Shown here one piece after another: positions 6,984-8,216 of a stretch of DNA of 8,216 nucleotides; positions within the stretch are counted from its first letter, which is position 1; each line of letters begins with the position of its first letter. Where the stretch lies: the NCBI GenBank assembly GCA_013821585.1, contig JACDGO010000076.1, positions 1 through 8,216 on the forward strand, read 5' to 3'. The DNA comes from Sphingomonadaceae bacterium (lineage in GTDB: Bacteria > Pseudomonadota > Alphaproteobacteria > Sphingomonadales > Sphingomonadaceae). The notes below the pieces were generated by a model. The model made no database searches. It worked only from the letters and a program-made list of their open reading frames with translations, and was not told the origin of the DNA. Both the position numbers and the translations under genes were made by a program.

Positions 6984-7514
6984 ATGGCACAAACGTGGCG
7001 CATGACCGCGCGCCATCGCCCACCGCTCGACGCCGCTCAGCTCGACGCGCTCGCGCTCGGCTATGCCGCGCGCTACGCGACGACGCGCGCCAGGCTCTCC
7101 GCCTATCTGAAGCGCAAGCTGCGCGAGCGAGGCTTCGACGGCGAACCGCCGGTTGCGGCGATCGTCGAGCGAATGGCGGCGCTCGGCTTTGTCGACGACC
7201 GCGCGTTCGCCGACACGCGCAGCGCGGCGTTGAGCCGTCGCGGCTATGGCGGACGAAGAATCGGCGCGGCACTCGCGGCGGCGGGAGTTGAGCGCGACGT
7301 CGCGGCCGAAGTCGCGCCTTCCGCCGAAGCCGCGTTCGACTCGGCCGAGACCTATGCGCGCCGCCGGCGGATCGGGCCGTTCGCCGTCGAGGCCGCCGAT
7401 CCCGACGCGCGCAGCCGTAACCTCGCGGCGATGCTGCGCGCGGGCCACGACTATGCTCTTGCAAGCCGGTTCATATCGGCCGCGCCCGGCGCTTTCCCGA
7501 AACGGGATGATTGA
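6984..7514 (+). CDS. recX: RecX-family regulator of RecA
   Basis: RecX proteins bind RecA filaments and block or reverse their extension, which moderates recombination and the SOS response. The 176-residue product is Arg/Ala-rich and all-helical, as in the family. Visible blocks are [20 protein letters not shown] (about 24-43, first three-helix repeat), [26 protein letters not shown] (68-93, the best-conserved family segment), [10 protein letters not shown] (101-110), and [16 protein letters not shown] (149-164, third repeat). Two in-frame ATGs are possible, at 6984 and 7002. Neither has a Shine-Dalgarno, so the transcript may be leaderless or have a very short leader. recA is not in the window, which is common because recX is often unlinked. 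It diverges from the ligase gene (74-bp gap), and the cold-shock gene follows on the same strand after 79 bp. The family call rests on motif pattern and length. Confidence 0.85.
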   Translation: MAQTWRMTARHRPPLDAAQLDALALGYAARYATTRARLSAYLKRKLRERGFDGEPPVAAIVERMAALGFVDDRAFADTRSAALSRRGYGGRRIGAALAAAGVERDVAAEVAPSAEAAFDSAETYARRRRIGPFAVEAADPDARSRNLAAMLRAGHDYALASRFISAAPGAFPKRDD

Positions 7515-7593
7515 ACGCGAGCGAAAACGAGATTCGCGTGCCGTGTTATCGATTTTCGTGATATGGGCGACATCGTTCCGGGGGGAGCGAGTG

Positions 7594-8181
7594 ATGCGCG
7601 CGGCGGTAAGCGAGTCGGACTTAGAGTTGCCACCATCCCCGGCTGATGCCTCGGATGCAATCGCCGCGCGCCCCGCTGCGATCGAGCGGTACGCCGGTCA
7701 TGTCAAATGGTTCGACGCGACCCGCGGATTCGGCTTCGCGGTCGCCGATGCTGGCGATATCCTAATCCACTTCAGCCTGCTGCACGATCACGGCCGACGC
7801 ACTTTGCCCGAAGGCGCACGGGTGACGATGGACGCGGTGCGCGGTGCGCGCGGGCTCCAGGCGACGCGTGTCCATGAGATCGACCTGACCTGTGCGACCG
7901 GTCCCGACCTCGAAGCGCAACGTCATGATCGTGGCGCACGCTCCGACCACCGCGAGCTCATGGAAAGGGCGGGACCGTTCGAGCTGGTGCGCGTCAAATG
8001 GTTCAATCGCCTGAAGGGCTACGGGTTCGTCGTGCGCGATGCCGACGACGACGATGTTTTCATCCATATGGAGACGCTGCGCCGCGCGGGCTTGAGCGAG
8101 GTTCTGCCCGATCAGCCCTTGCGCGCGCGCATCGCATCGGGCCAGAAGGGGCCGCTCGCGATCGAGGTGGAACCCGACTGA
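7594..8181 (+). CDS. Protein with two cold-shock domains
   Basis: A 195-residue single-stranded nucleic-acid-binding protein, probably an RNA chaperone, with two OB-fold cold-shock domains, as in the double-CSD proteins of alphaproteobacteria. A Pro/Ala-rich, acidic N-terminal segment (1-32) comes first. CSD1 (about 33-97) has [12 protein letters not shown]1-like RGFGFAV (44-50) and RNP2-like ILIHFS (56-61). After a charged linker (about 98-128), CSD2 (129-195) has [13 protein letters not shown] (134-146) and VFIHM (155-159). CSD2 is closer to the classic motif, while CSD1 lacks the second-motif Phe and is the more diverged. ATG 7594 is preferred because GGGGGAG lies 6 bases upstream and the protein begins cleanly there. 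GTG 7591 or ATG 7507 (overlapping the recX stop) are in-frame alternatives. A weak extended -10 (TGATATGGG, 7559-7567) may be its promoter. The stop overlaps the next start. Confidence 0.93.
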   Translation: MRAAVSESDLELPPSPADASDAIAARPAAIERYAGHVKWFDATRGFGFAVADAGDILIHFSLLHDHGRRTLPEGARVTMDAVRGARGLQATRVHEIDLTCATGPDLEAQRHDRGARSDHRELMERAGPFELVRVKWFNRLKGYGFVVRDADDDDVFIHMETLRRAGLSEVLPDQPLRARIASGQKGPLAIEVEPD

Positions 8182-8216
8182 TGCTTTTCCGGACGATGGC
8201 CGCGGCCGTGCTAGCC
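8181..8216 (+). CDS. Start of a gene coupled to the cold-shock gene; likely exported protein (partial)
   Basis: ATG 8181-8183 shares its A with the TGA stop of the cold-shock gene (TGATG overlap), the arrangement of translational coupling. The frame stays open to the window end and gives [12 protein letters not shown]. That is a short positively charged start followed by a small-hydrophobic run, as at the beginning of a signal peptide or lipoprotein signal. In alphaproteobacteria I recall a DUF192-domain protein often following the double cold-shock gene. That identity is a guess from gene order, since only 12 codons are visible. Confidence 0.5.
   Translation, partial: MLFRTMAAAVLA

Noticed and set aside
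7522..7558. CGAAAA ... TTTTCG inverted repeat before the cold-shock gene
   Set aside because: Six-base arms separated by about 25 bases are expected by chance, and no repeat of the motif is seen elsewhere.
7246..7593. N-terminal extension of the cold-shock protein to 311 residues
   Set aside because: The extension is an out-of-frame reading of recX (Arg/Ser/Pro-rich). The strong GGGGGAG site directly before ATG 7594 marks the true start.

Overview
The window is ordinary chromosomal DNA from a high-G+C alphaproteobacterium, most likely a member of the Sphingomonadaceae (Sphingomonas/Sphingopyxis type). That placement is an inference from the protein sequences, the dense G+C-rich coding, the linkage of tRNA-Trp to secE-nusG, and TTGCAA/TATGTC-like promoter spacing. 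I see no mobile element, CRISPR array, phage gene, rRNA or clearly foreign island.

Minus strand, positions 6909 down to 1. The genes in transcription order are a fatty acyl-AMP ligase-like adenylating enzyme (6909-5152), a membrane-bound PAS-GGDEF-EAL cyclic-di-GMP protein (5092-2753), tRNA-Trp with anticodon CCA (2657-2581), secE (2468-2271), nusG (2260-1724) and a 3'-truncated kup potassium transporter (1575 to the window edge). The ligase and the c-di-GMP protein are 59 bp apart and may be co-transcribed. tRNA-Trp and secE each have a plausible promoter of their own, and secE and nusG form a tight pair with a 10-bp gap. The nusG end carries two perfect inverted repeats, one overlapping the stop codon. 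kup follows with a candidate promoter, at the place where many bacteria have rplK.

Plus strand, positions 6984 to 8216. recX (RecA regulator) diverges from the ligase across a 74-bp gap. It is followed by a protein with two cold-shock domains (7594-8181). The first 12 codons of another gene start inside the cold-shock stop codon (ATGA overlap, 8181 onward) and look like the start of a signal sequence.

Functionally the window mixes housekeeping genes (protein export, transcription elongation, tRNA, K+ uptake, recombination control, cold-shock RNA binding) with a signalling protein and a lipid-activation enzyme. Nothing here amounts to a clear novel system. The points most worth a second look are the ligase (unusual P-loop, unknown pathway, next to a c-di-GMP gene), the tandem hairpins after nusG, the nusG-kup junction, and the unassigned six-helix sensor of the GGDEF-EAL protein. 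No stretch longer than 150 bp lacks a gene.
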